Positions 8,754 through 15,412 of a stretch of DNA of 41,296 bases are shown here, piece by piece; positions within the stretch are counted from its first letter, which is position 1, and each line of letters opens with the position of its first letter. Both the position numbers and the translations under genes were made by a program. The notes beneath the pieces were generated by a model. The model did no database searches. It was not told the DNA's origin and saw nothing but the letters and a program-made list of their open reading frames with translations. Where the stretch lies: positions 1 to 41,296 of the forward strand of contig JAUVLV010000023.1 of the NCBI GenBank assembly GCA_030600545.1, written 5' to 3'. This DNA comes from Candidatus Aegiribacteria sp. (GTDB lineage Bacteria; Fermentibacterota; Fermentibacteria; Fermentibacterales; JCC-6).

Positions 8754-9974
8754 ATGAAAGTGATAACAGCGTGTATGATTGCTTTGATCTTTCTGGGTTG
8801 TGCCGAGGACAACCCCTTCAAAGCCGATCCTGAAGTACAGTGGGAAGGCGGAAACGAACATCCGCACATAGATATGGCCGGGACGGAGAGCGGCGGATTA
8901 GGTAATTATCAGTTCAGCGACCTTGATCCTGAAACCAATGGAATTCAGGATGCGGTGATACTGAACTTTGACAAGGATATTGATCCTTTAACAGTTACGG
9001 CTGCTTCATTCGAAATGATTGAAACGAGCCCGGGGACAGGTTCCATTCAATTCGAAAGTATCAGTTACTATCCGGAGAACGGAACAGCAGTGCTTGCGGG
9101 AACCTTCTCCGATGATACAGCCTACCTTCTTACGGTTACCGCCGGGAGTATACTGGATATTACTGGAAACGAGCTGGATCCCAATCACAATGCTATATAT
9201 GATGGCTCTCCGTGGGATGACAGACTGATTACGTTCTTTGCCGGATCGGCAGAAATGCAAGACATTACACCCCCGTACGTTTTTAACAATTTTCCCAATG
9301 TAGGGAATGTAGGCAACCTTCTTGCCCAGCCGAGAGTTTCCTTTGGCGATGGCCCCATGGATGTATCTCAGCTTACACTGAGTAATTTTACCATGGTAAA
9401 AACTGCCGATTTATCCCCTGTAGATCTGCAGATACTATCCGTAACACCAACTGGAATCACTACTGTACCTGCGGACAGCCTGTCCTACGGAACCAGATAC
9501 ACAGTAAGGCTATCAGCCCAGATAGCTGATTCCGCTGGAAATTACCTTGATACGAACGGTGACGGTTACGTCTGGCCCAACGAACCGGATCTTGTATGGG
9601 ATTTCAAGATCGTGGATGATTCAACTACTCATAGTGCACCACCCGCAGTAGACCAGGCAACTCTGTTAACTGGAAATGTTTGTGTACGTATTGAGTTTGA
9701 ACAGAGTCTGACCGGTGATGATGTGGTCATGGATTCGGAAACGTTTATCGCTGCCAACATTCAGGTAATCGATGATAAAGGTTCAATTCCCATTAACTTC
9801 GAAACCAGTGTGAATCCGTCGGCAGTGAACTGTATGCTTCAGCGTAATGCTGAGGGGACTGTTATTTTGTTCGTATCATACAGGGTTGCTGATGAATATG
9901 GGAACCTGCTTGATGGAAATCATGATGGGCTTGGCGGTAATCCCGAAGAGGATGACTGGTGGGGGACCCTATAG
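8754..9974 (+). CDS. Ig-like (Big_5) surface lipoprotein
   Basis: A 406-residue lipoprotein: signal with lipobox FLGC, acylated C16, then AEDNPF. It contains two to three bacterial Ig-like (SbsA/Big_5) repeats, recognisable by the pattern of an intended-value strand (ILNFDKDIDPLTVTAASFEM), a TAYLLTVTAGSILDITGN strand and a second copy TRYTVRLSAQIADSAGN. Each repeat ends in an Asp/Asn/Gly loop (DPNHNAIYDG, DTNGDGYVWP, DGNHDGLGG) that resembles a calcium site. Such proteins are usually surface adhesion or scaffold parts. AGAGGG precedes ATG 8754. It follows the barrel gene by 21 bases. Confidence 0.8.
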   Translation: MKVITACMIALIFLGCAEDNPFKADPEVQWEGGNEHPHIDMAGTESGGLGNYQFSDLDPETNGIQDAVILNFDKDIDPLTVTAASFEMIETSPGTGSIQFESISYYPENGTAVLAGTFSDDTAYLLTVTAGSILDITGNELDPNHNAIYDGSPWDDRLITFFAGSAEMQDITPPYVFNNFPNVGNVGNLLAQPRVSFGDGPMDVSQLTLSNFTMVKTADLSPVDLQILSVTPTGITTVPADSLSYGTRYTVRLSAQIADSAGNYLDTNGDGYVWPNEPDLVWDFKIVDDSTTHSAPPAVDQATLLTGNVCVRIEFEQSLTGDDVVMDSETFIAANIQVIDDKGSIPINFETSVNPSAVNCMLQRNAEGTVILFVSYRVADEYGNLLDGNHDGLGGNPEEDDWWGTL

Positions 9975-9980
9975 GATCGC

Positions 9981-10472
9981 ATGGTTTTACGTTCAATAGC
10001 AATACTGGTTCTGATAGGCATGCTCTGGCTGCTGGGTGTCATAGATCTTGAAACCCTTCCCTGGCACTCGAATGAATTTCAGATATGCGGAGTCACCGTA
10101 TTGTTATATCTTTTCTGGAGCGCGTCTGAATCGAAGTACAGGGGAGACTCTGAAAGCCTCCCCTATATCGTTTTCTATGCTGTCCTTCTGGTCAGTGCAG
10201 TGGACAGTTTTCTTCTGGAACTTACGACTTACGATTCACTCTGGATTCTTCGCTGGGCAGGGGTGGTTCTGTTTGCTGCAGGATCTCTCATTCGTGTGGC
10301 AGCTTACAGGAGTAGATCTGTGAATAATCTCAGACTTGGTAGATACCTTCAGCTTGCCGGCCTGCCTGTTGCCCTCGGCAGTATAACCGGAACAGTTGTT
10401 GCTCTCGCTGCTGGTATTCCAGGTTCTATACATGAAGAACTGGACAGGCCAGATGAAGAAAGCGGCATATGA
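9981..10472 (+). CDS. Five-helix membrane protein of unknown function
   Basis: A 163-residue integral membrane protein with about five hydrophobic segments (residues about 3-22, 33-48, 60-80, 88-105, 122-145). The segment AAGSLIRVAAYRS loosely resembles the region before the catalytic part of isoprenylcysteine methyltransferase-like proteins, but the His/Pro/Tyr-rich catalytic end of that family is absent, so I do not assign it. ATG 9981 is 6 bases after the previous stop with AGGA overlapping that stop; its own stop overlaps dtd (ATGA), so it belongs to the dtd-maf run. Confidence 0.7.
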   Translation: MVLRSIAILVLIGMLWLLGVIDLETLPWHSNEFQICGVTVLLYLFWSASESKYRGDSESLPYIVFYAVLLVSAVDSFLLELTTYDSLWILRWAGVVLFAAGSLIRVAAYRSRSVNNLRLGRYLQLAGLPVALGSITGTVVALAAGIPGSIHEELDRPDEESGI

Positions 10473-10924
10473 AAGTTCTTCTGCAGCGGGTTTCCAGAGC
10501 CTCAGTATCAACGAATGGCAGTATTGCAGGTGAAATAGGCCCCGGATTGCTTGCTCTCGCAGGTTTTGGTAAATTGGATACCGAAGAAGATCTTGAATGG
10601 ATGTCGAGGAAGATAACAGGTTTGAGGATATTTCCCGACTCGAACAACAGCATGAATCTTTCCGTAAATGATATCAACGGTGATATACTTATCGTAAGCC
10701 AGTTTACACTGCATGCGAATTTAAAAAAAGGAAAACGCCCCAGTTTCATAAAAGCCGCTTTGCCTGAAAGAGCCGAGCTGCTCTATAATCTTTTCATCGA
10801 AATTGTATCCCACTCTGGACTCAAGGTTCAAGCGGGCATATTTGGGGCAATGATGGAAGTCAGCCTGGTCAACGACGGGCCTGTGACCATCATGATTGAT
10901 TCCCCCTCGGAACGGACCAGCTAG
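10469..10924 (+). CDS. dtd: D-aminoacyl-tRNA deacylase
   Basis: DTD removes D-amino acids mis-attached to tRNA. The 151-residue length matches the family. The N-terminus MKVLLQRVSRASV, the motif SQFTL (about 76-80) that carries the conserved Ser-Gln, and the C-terminal NDGPVTI with the Gly-cisPro pair of the second active-site face are all present. DTD acts as a dimer that inserts this motif into the partner's pocket and enforces chirality. ATGA overlap with the upstream membrane gene and 1 base to maf imply one operon. Confidence 0.96.
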   Translation: MKVLLQRVSRASVSTNGSIAGEIGPGLLALAGFGKLDTEEDLEWMSRKITGLRIFPDSNNSMNLSVNDINGDILIVSQFTLHANLKKGKRPSFIKAALPERAELLYNLFIEIVSHSGLKVQAGIFGAMMEVSLVNDGPVTIMIDSPSERTS

Positions 10925-10925
10925 A

Positions 10926-11516
10926 ATGTGGTGGTATCCCGTCGAATCTCCCCTTGTTCTCGCCAGTAGATCTCCAAGGAGAAGGGTAATACTTGAAATG
11001 GCTGGAATCCCGTTTGTTCAGATACCGGGAAATGTACACGAAACATGGATGGAAGGACAACCGGATTACATTGTCCAGTACTGGGCAAGGAAGAAAGCGG
11101 AGAATGTAAGCACTTCGATCAGTAATGATCCTGTTCTGGGTGCGGATACTATAGTAGCGCTGGAGGGGGAACTTCTTGGAAAACCGCGTAATGAAGAACA
11201 GGCTGCTGACATGCTTGGCAGGCTTTCTGGAAAATGGCACTCGGTATTCGGCGGAATCTGTGTTATCTGGCCGGAAAAGGGAATTGATATGCAATTCGCT
11301 GAGGAAACAAAGGTCAAATTCAGAAACCTCAGCACCGATGAAATAAAGGCGTATATTTCTACCGGAGAACCGCTTGACAAGGCAGGGGCTTACGGGATAC
11401 AGGGATACGGCAGTTTACTTGTGGAACGGATCGAAGGATGTTATTTCAATGTAATGGGTTTACCTGTTTCCAGGTTCGTTCATGAATTAAGGGATAGCCT
11501 TCTGAATGGGGAATGA
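10926..11516 (+). CDS. maf: Maf-family nucleotide pyrophosphatase
   Basis: Maf proteins hydrolyse non-canonical or canonical dTTP/UTP-type nucleotides to monophosphates. About 196 residues from ATG 10926. The signature LASRSPRRRVIL lies at residues 12-23; GADTIVAL holds the catalytic Asp; KWHSVFGGICV and DKAGAYGIQGYGSLLVERI are family blocks. The Gln in YGIQG matches the YhdE/dTTP-UTP pyrophosphatase subgroup. An in-frame TTG at 10896 would overlap dtd by 29 bases and add a non-conserved Pro-rich leader, so I prefer 10926, just after the dtd stop. It overlaps the next gene by 11 bases. Confidence 0.94.
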   Translation: MWWYPVESPLVLASRSPRRRVILEMAGIPFVQIPGNVHETWMEGQPDYIVQYWARKKAENVSTSISNDPVLGADTIVALEGELLGKPRNEEQAADMLGRLSGKWHSVFGGICVIWPEKGIDMQFAEETKVKFRNLSTDEIKAYISTGEPLDKAGAYGIQGYGSLLVERIEGCYFNVMGLPVSRFVHELRDSLLNGE

Positions 11517-11874
11517 TACGTCTCAGATAGCTTATTGTGGATTGAACTGTGATGAATGCCCTGCATATATGGCAACTCTCAGTGGATATAAATACTCTAA
11601 AGAAAAGATCGCTCAGGAGTGGTCGAAGATATATGATGCGGATATTAGTCCTGAAGACATTAATTGCAGTGGTTGTAACTCAAAGAAAGGTATTCATTTT
11701 TCTCACTGTTACGAGTGTTCCATTCGTCTCTGTGCGATAGAGCGGAGCATTGATACCTGTGCTGACTGCGAAGAATTTGCCTGCGTTGATCTGAAAGATT
11801 TTTTCGAACTGGTTCCCGAAGCAAAACAAAACCTTGAAAAGCTAAGAAATAAGGGGCCCGGGCCTAACATCTAA
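11506..11874 (+). CDS. Cys-rich DUF3795-type protein, C-terminus encoded by a repeat
   Basis: A 122-residue cytoplasmic protein with DUF3795 style: YCGLNCDECPAYMA near the start, then CSGC, HCYECSIRLCA and CADCEEFAC clusters, adding to at least ten Cys that could bind zinc or a metal cluster. The helical segment DLKDFFELVPEAKQNLEKL is the usual end of the family. The last seven codons (residues KGPGPNI region) and the stop at 11872-11874 lie within the palindromic repeat starting at 11853, so the native C-terminus has been replaced or extended by the element; the conserved domain is intact. Function of the family is not established. ATG 11506 overlaps maf. Confidence 0.85.
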   Translation: MGNDTSQIAYCGLNCDECPAYMATLSGYKYSKEKIAQEWSKIYDADISPEDINCSGCNSKKGIHFSHCYECSIRLCAIERSIDTCADCEEFACVDLKDFFELVPEAKQNLEKLRNKGPGPNI

Positions 11875-11982
11875 ACATTTGTAGCAGATATTACAATAGA
11901 AACAATAATGGGGCCGGGCCTAACACCTAAACATTTGTAGCAGATATTACAATCGAAATGTTTAGATGTTAGGCCCGGCCCC
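11853..11982. repeat. REP/MITE-like palindromic repeat, 1.5 copies plus inverted arm
   Basis: Two direct copies begin at 11853 and 11910 (57-base offset), each with a GC-rich head (GGGGCC..GGGCCTAAC), then CTAAACATTTGTAGCAGATA and TTACAAT. The second is followed by an inverted arm at 11956-11982 that pairs with 11910-11936 over 27 bases with a single C-A mismatch, around a 19-base loop (11937-11955). The arm also matches copy 1 across 27 bases except for one extra C there, so two alternative hairpins are possible. No transposase is present. The element supplies the 3' end of the upstream gene and ends 12 bases before a TTGACA box. No poly-T follows, so it is a poor intrinsic terminator. Confidence 0.85.
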
Positions 11983-11994
11983 TGATAACGCAAG

Positions 11995-12023
11995 TTGACA
12001 GTTTTTACAATATTGTCTATCAA
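11995..12023 (+). promoter_or_regulatory. Candidate promoter for tRNA-Ser
   Basis: Perfect TTGACA (11995-12000), 17-base spacer, then TATCAA (12018-12023), about 80 bases before the mature tRNA-Ser. It is the best -35/-10 pair in the 227-base gap 11875-12101. A TATAAA at 12055-12060 lacks a matching -35. Confidence 0.45.
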
Positions 12024-12101
12024 TTAACCTACAAGAATCATCAGCATCTATGGTTATAAATTTCCATACGGCCGATGTCTTTTGCGAATTAGTGTAAATG
12101 C

Positions 12102-12194
12102 GGAGAGATGTCCGAGCTGGCCGAAGGAGCACGGTTGGAAACCGTGTAGAGCGTGTATTCGTTCTCGAGGGTTCGAATCCCTCTCTCTCCGCCA
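12102..12194 (+). tRNA. tRNA-Ser (anticodon GGA)
   Basis: A 93-base tRNA with acceptor GGAGAGA/TCTCTCC, discriminator G, encoded CCA (12192-12194), anticodon stem CACGG/CCGTG around loop TTGGAAA (anticodon GGA, reads TCC/TCT), a long class II variable arm typical of Ser, and T-loop GGTTCGAATCC. All stems pair by eye. Confidence 0.97.
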
Positions 12195-12258
12195 CCTTGG
12201 CTGAAATTTTGTAAATACCGGTTATGCCAGCAAACTTTGCATTTATCAGGGAGGAAAC

Positions 12259-14049
12259 ATGTCCGATACATTTACTGGCGAAACTTACAACACTCTATGT
12301 AATGATGCCGAAGGATATTTAGCAAACGAGTCTCCAGAACAGGCCAGAGAGTTACTTCAGAAGGCAATATCTCTTATTGGAACCAGACCCAGAGGCAGGA
12401 GCCTGCTTGCCGACACCTGCATGAGCATGGAATTGTGGGCTGAAGCGAGATCACAGCTCGAGATTCTCATTACACTCGATGAGGGAAACATCAACAATAA
12501 TTTCAGACTTGCTCAGGTTCTTGAAGAGCTGGGAGAATACCAGCTGGCCCTGGACAATTTCAGTGTAGTACTTGATGATGATCCTGATCATCATGGCGCC
12601 AATGTGGCCATTAAGAGAATTGAGGCCAGAACGAATGACTCTGGAGTCAACCTGGCAGACATTTTCAATTCGCCCAAGGGTGCAAAGTCTGAGGAAACCA
12701 GCATTCCTGATTATGAGAAAGACAATTTCAAGGAGGAAATCCAGATATTTCCAGATGAGCCATCAGATAATATTTTTGCGGATTCCGAAGAAAATGAAGA
12801 AGCCAGTGTGGATTTACTTCTGCAAAATATTGGGATATCCAGTAATTCGACGGAAGAGGAAGAGAATGATGTTTCAGAACTGCTTGAGAATATAGGTGTA
12901 TCCACTTCTCAGGCCCTGCAGTCTGCTTTTGCTGATTCGGACGAATCCGAAAGAGAAGGTACTACTGAACTGCAGGAAGATACCGGAGAAAAGAAAGAAG
13001 AAGTGAAGAAACCTCTGCATAGCCTGGATGAGATATTCGGAGCAACATCATCTACCGATGAAGAGGAGACAGCGGTCGAACCTGAGGTTGAGGAACGCGA
13101 GGAAGAGGAAGCTGAGCCGGGTGTCGAGGTACCTGAGGTTGAAGAAACAGAGCCTGAAGCAGAAGAGCCCGGAGAAGAAGAACCTGAAGAAACGGATAAA
13201 ACGTCCCCCTTTGTTCCGAGTGGGAAAGATACTGTTGAATCATCGGATTTTTCCTTTAGCTCCAGTAAGACACTGGAATCTATTTTTAATGCCCCGAAGC
13301 CGGAAGAGAAGCTGAAAGAGGAAACCGTTGAAACAGTAGCTGAAGCTGAGGAACCTGAGGAAGAAGAAGCTGAAGAGGTCGCCAGGGAAGAAGAACCGGT
13401 AGCTGAAGCTGAGGAACCTGAGGAAGAAGAAGCTGAAGAGGTCGCCGGGGAAGAAGAACCGGAAGCTGAAGCTGAGGAACCTGAGGAAGTCCCGGTGGAA
13501 GATACGAGTACCCTGACAGTTGTTATGAAACAGGATGCGGATTTTCGTATTGATCCATGGTCCCCCGAATCAGGGCTTATTACCATTCACATGACTTCGG
13601 GAACGGTGAGTTTAAAGAAATCCATGCTTTCCATCTACGAGAAACCACTGAAGATCCAGCCTTCAGAAAAAGGGACAATCGAGCTTTCAGGAGAAGGAAC
13701 CTTCCTGCTGAACTGTGGTCCTGAAGAGCCCTTGATAGTTGAAGTGAAAGAGAATATGGTTATCCGGAAAGACGCAGTGGTTCTCCATACCGGGACACTC
13801 ACTACTGAGTTGCTGGATATTACTGATAATGATTCCATTTACGTAATCAAAGAGAAAACCAGAGAAAAGGCGATATTCATTGCTGATCACCCCGTGAGAA
13901 TCATTCTCCTTGGGGGTAATAACCGTATCTTTTACGTCAGGACAACATCTATTATTGCAGCCGATCCTGAAATACTGCTCTCTCATGCTGGAACTCCCGA
14001 AGGTTATACTGAAGTAACCGGCCTTGGAAAGGTTTACCTCATCGAGTGA
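12259..14049 (+). CDS. TPR protein with long acidic linker and AIM24-like C-terminal domain
   Basis: A 596-residue cytoplasmic protein without signal peptide. Residues 1-125 contain about three TPR units (SPEQARELLQKAISLIG; AEARSQLEILITLDEG; YQLALDNFSVVLDDDP). Residues about 130-415 are disordered and extremely acidic, with repeated short motifs such as LLQNIGISS/LLENIGVST, LDEIFGA and LESIFNA that look like recurring linear peptides, plus a 63-base tandem repeat. Residues about 425-596 are beta-rich and resemble AIM24/TIGR00266-type domains (IELSGEGTFLLNCG, LIVEVKENMVIRKDAVV). The shape suggests an adaptor that gathers partners through peptides. Strong RBS GGGAGG before ATG 12259. It stands alone between two tRNA genes. 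Confidence 0.75.
   Translation: MSDTFTGETYNTLCNDAEGYLANESPEQARELLQKAISLIGTRPRGRSLLADTCMSMELWAEARSQLEILITLDEGNINNNFRLAQVLEELGEYQLALDNFSVVLDDDPDHHGANVAIKRIEARTNDSGVNLADIFNSPKGAKSEETSIPDYEKDNFKEEIQIFPDEPSDNIFADSEENEEASVDLLLQNIGISSNSTEEEENDVSELLENIGVSTSQALQSAFADSDESEREGTTELQEDTGEKKEEVKKPLHSLDEIFGATSSTDEEETAVEPEVEEREEEEAEPGVEVPEVEETEPEAEEPGEEEPEETDKTSPFVPSGKDTVESSDFSFSSSKTLESIFNAPKPEEKLKEETVETVAEAEEPEEEEAEEVAREEEPVAEAEEPEEEEAEEVAGEEEPEAEAEEPEEVPVEDTSTLTVVMKQDADFRIDPWSPESGLITIHMTSGTVSLKKSMLSIYEKPLKIQPSEKGTIELSGEGTFLLNCGPEEPLIVEVKENMVIRKDAVVLHTGTLTTELLDITDNDSIYVIKEKTREKAIFIADHPVRIILLGGNNRIFYVRTTSIIAADPEILLSHAGTPEGYTEVTGLGKVYLIE
13336..13489 (+). repeat. 63-base in-frame tandem repeat (2.4 copies)
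   Basis: Units at 13336-13398 and 13399-13461 differ at one base seen by eye (GCCAGG versus GCCGGG); a third, partial unit starts at 13462 and diverges after 13489. Each encodes 21 residues of Ala/Glu/Pro-rich sequence. Near identity points to recent slippage, and copy number probably varies between strains. Confidence 0.9.
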
Positions 14050-14109
14050 GGCTGATAAGCATACTGAAGGTCTGGTTATTTGCAGGGAATATAGATCAGG
14101 GTTTATTGT

Positions 14110-14185
14110 GGGGATGTAGCTCAGTTGGAAGAGCGCTGCCTTCGCAAGGCAGAGGTCGGCGGTTCGATCCCGCTCATCTCCACCA
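14110..14185 (+). tRNA. tRNA-Ala (anticodon CGC)
   Basis: A 76-base tRNA: acceptor GGGGATG/CATCTCC with the G3:U70 pair that identifies Ala tRNAs, anticodon stem CTGCC/GGCAG around TTCGCAA (anticodon CGC, reads GCG), T-loop GGTTCGATCCC, discriminator A and encoded CCA (14183-14185). Confidence 0.97.
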
Positions 14186-14276
14186 TTCATTTCACTCGGA
14201 ATAAAACCATGAAAAATCTTTTGAATCAGAAACACATCCGATGACTTACTTGCTTCTATATGAAAGCCGGTAAATA

Positions 14277-15065
14277 TTGAAGACCGGAAAGCGGATTGAA
14301 ATATCCTGGGTGAACCAGCCCGGCCGTTTGATATCAAGAATGGAATCGTTCGCAGACGGTTTTCAGGGCTCAACAGCTATTGCCAGTGTTACTGCAGTTG
14401 CTGAAAACAGATCGCAGAATTCAGATTGTGCTGAGAATGCAGTTGCCGTTCTACGAGATACATTTGCGGAAGGCGTTGCTTACGGTGTCGTGGATGTATT
14501 GAAGGATGCTATTGACGAGATCAATGCCGTAGCTTTGGAAGGAGATCAAGATCCCTGTTCACTGGCTGCCGCAGCCGTTCTGGGAGACGAGGTTTGGGTT
14601 TACAGTACGGGAACCTGCCGTGCGTTCATGTCGGGTGCGGAATCGGGCGGCAGAGGATTGGAAAAGGTCGTAGACCTTTCCTCTCATGGAATAGAATACT
14701 TCAAACTGAAACCAGGACAGTCGATCATTATCGTAACCCATGGTCTGAGAAAACTCATGGGATCCGCAGCTGCTTTGAGTTACTCTTCACGCTGCAAAAA
14801 ACCTCTTTCCTTCTGTTTGTCCGAGATGGTAAGAGAGACAAGGATAAGGTTCCGGAAAAAGGGTGGATCTGTTGCTGCAGTAAGGTTGTGCATTGGTTCC
14901 AGCAGGATGAACCTGCCAGTAAGGAAATTAGTAATTTGCTTATTTGCTGCAGTACTTGCAGTTGTTTCTGCATTTTTCATATTCTGCTACATGAGTGAGG
15001 AGAATAATGCAAATATCCAGGCAGATTCCTCATTCACAGATGAAACCGTGATGCCCCTGGACTGA
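14277..15065 (+). CDS. Degenerate PP2C-like (pseudophosphatase) protein with C-terminal membrane anchor
   Basis: About 262 residues from TTG 14277, or 241 from ATG 14340; neither has a strong Shine-Dalgarno, so the start is uncertain. The fold order of bacterial PP2C is recognisable: VAENRSQNSDC (usual NED block), VAYGVVDVLKD (usual ADGMGG), SLAAAAVLGDEVWVYSTGTCRAFM (usual VGDSRAYL) and YFKLKPGQSIIIVTHGL (usual CSDGL). Asp residues that bind metal are replaced in the DGMGG, GDSR and SDG equivalents, so catalysis is unlikely. Residues about 218-242 form a transmembrane helix followed by a short acidic tail, giving a tail-anchored topology with the PP2C part in the cytoplasm. It may sense or scaffold rather than dephosphorylate. 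It lies just upstream of the SRP RNA. Confidence 0.6.
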   Translation: MKTGKRIEISWVNQPGRLISRMESFADGFQGSTAIASVTAVAENRSQNSDCAENAVAVLRDTFAEGVAYGVVDVLKDAIDEINAVALEGDQDPCSLAAAAVLGDEVWVYSTGTCRAFMSGAESGGRGLEKVVDLSSHGIEYFKLKPGQSIIIVTHGLRKLMGSAAALSYSSRCKKPLSFCLSEMVRETRIRFRKKGGSVAAVRLCIGSSRMNLPVRKLVICLFAAVLAVVSAFFIFCYMSEENNANIQADSSFTDETVMPLD

Positions 15066-15117
15066 GATATCTGCAACAGCCCTCTTCTCTAGTTTAATAT
15101 ACGTAGGTATATTCCAA

Positions 15118-15391
15118 CCGCCGGCCGTGCTAGGCGGGGAGCTAGCGGTGCCCTGTACCCGCAATCCGCTACAGCGGGGCCGAAACATCTGTGCGGCAAT
15201 GCGCAGTGAGTCTGTATTTCTGTAAGTGGTGTTGATGACCAGGACCTGTGCGGCGTCAGCCTGTGAATTCCGTCAGGACCGGAAGGTAGCAGCGGTAAAT
15301 GGTGTCTGTCGGGCGATACAGGTAAACCTGATCTGAGCTGGCTGCATTATGCATCTCGTGAGGCTTGTCCAACAGATATGTACGGCCGGTA
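15118..15391 (+). ncRNA. ffs: Signal recognition particle RNA, long form with Alu domain
   Basis: About 270 bases, Bacillus/Thermus-like long SRP RNA. The 5' Alu domain has the conserved GTGCTAGGCGGGGAGCTAGC and CCCTGTACCCGCAATCCGCT blocks; the S domain has GTCAGGACCGGAAGGTAGCA with the GGAA tetraloop that binds Ffh. Bases 15121-15128 (CCGGCCGT) pair perfectly with 15382-15389 (ACGGCCGG), extended by a wobble and a C-G pair; this helix 1 defines the ends, which are approximate to a few bases. A TAATAT (15095-15100) fits a -10 box for a start near 15107-15112. The RNA ends about 12 bases before the dnaX Shine-Dalgarno, without a terminator between. Confidence 0.95.
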
Positions 15392-15412
15392 TTATCCGAA
15401 ACGGAGGAATTT

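Noticed and set aside
11910-11982. Intrinsic terminator of the DUF3795 gene
   Set aside because: The stem is strong but 19-base loop and lack of a T-run argue against it as the primary role.
11853-12000. CRISPR array
   Set aside because: Only two direct copies with a 57-base offset, a long palindrome and no cas genes; better explained as a REP/MITE-like element.
12909-13586. Long minus-strand Ser-rich frame
   Set aside because: It is the antisense shadow of the Glu-rich repeats of the TPR/AIM24-like gene; Ser codons arise from reversed GAA/GAG/GAT and it has no RBS or domain.
13687-14373. Minus-strand frame of 228 codons
   Set aside because: It crosses tRNA-Ala and two real genes on the other strand.
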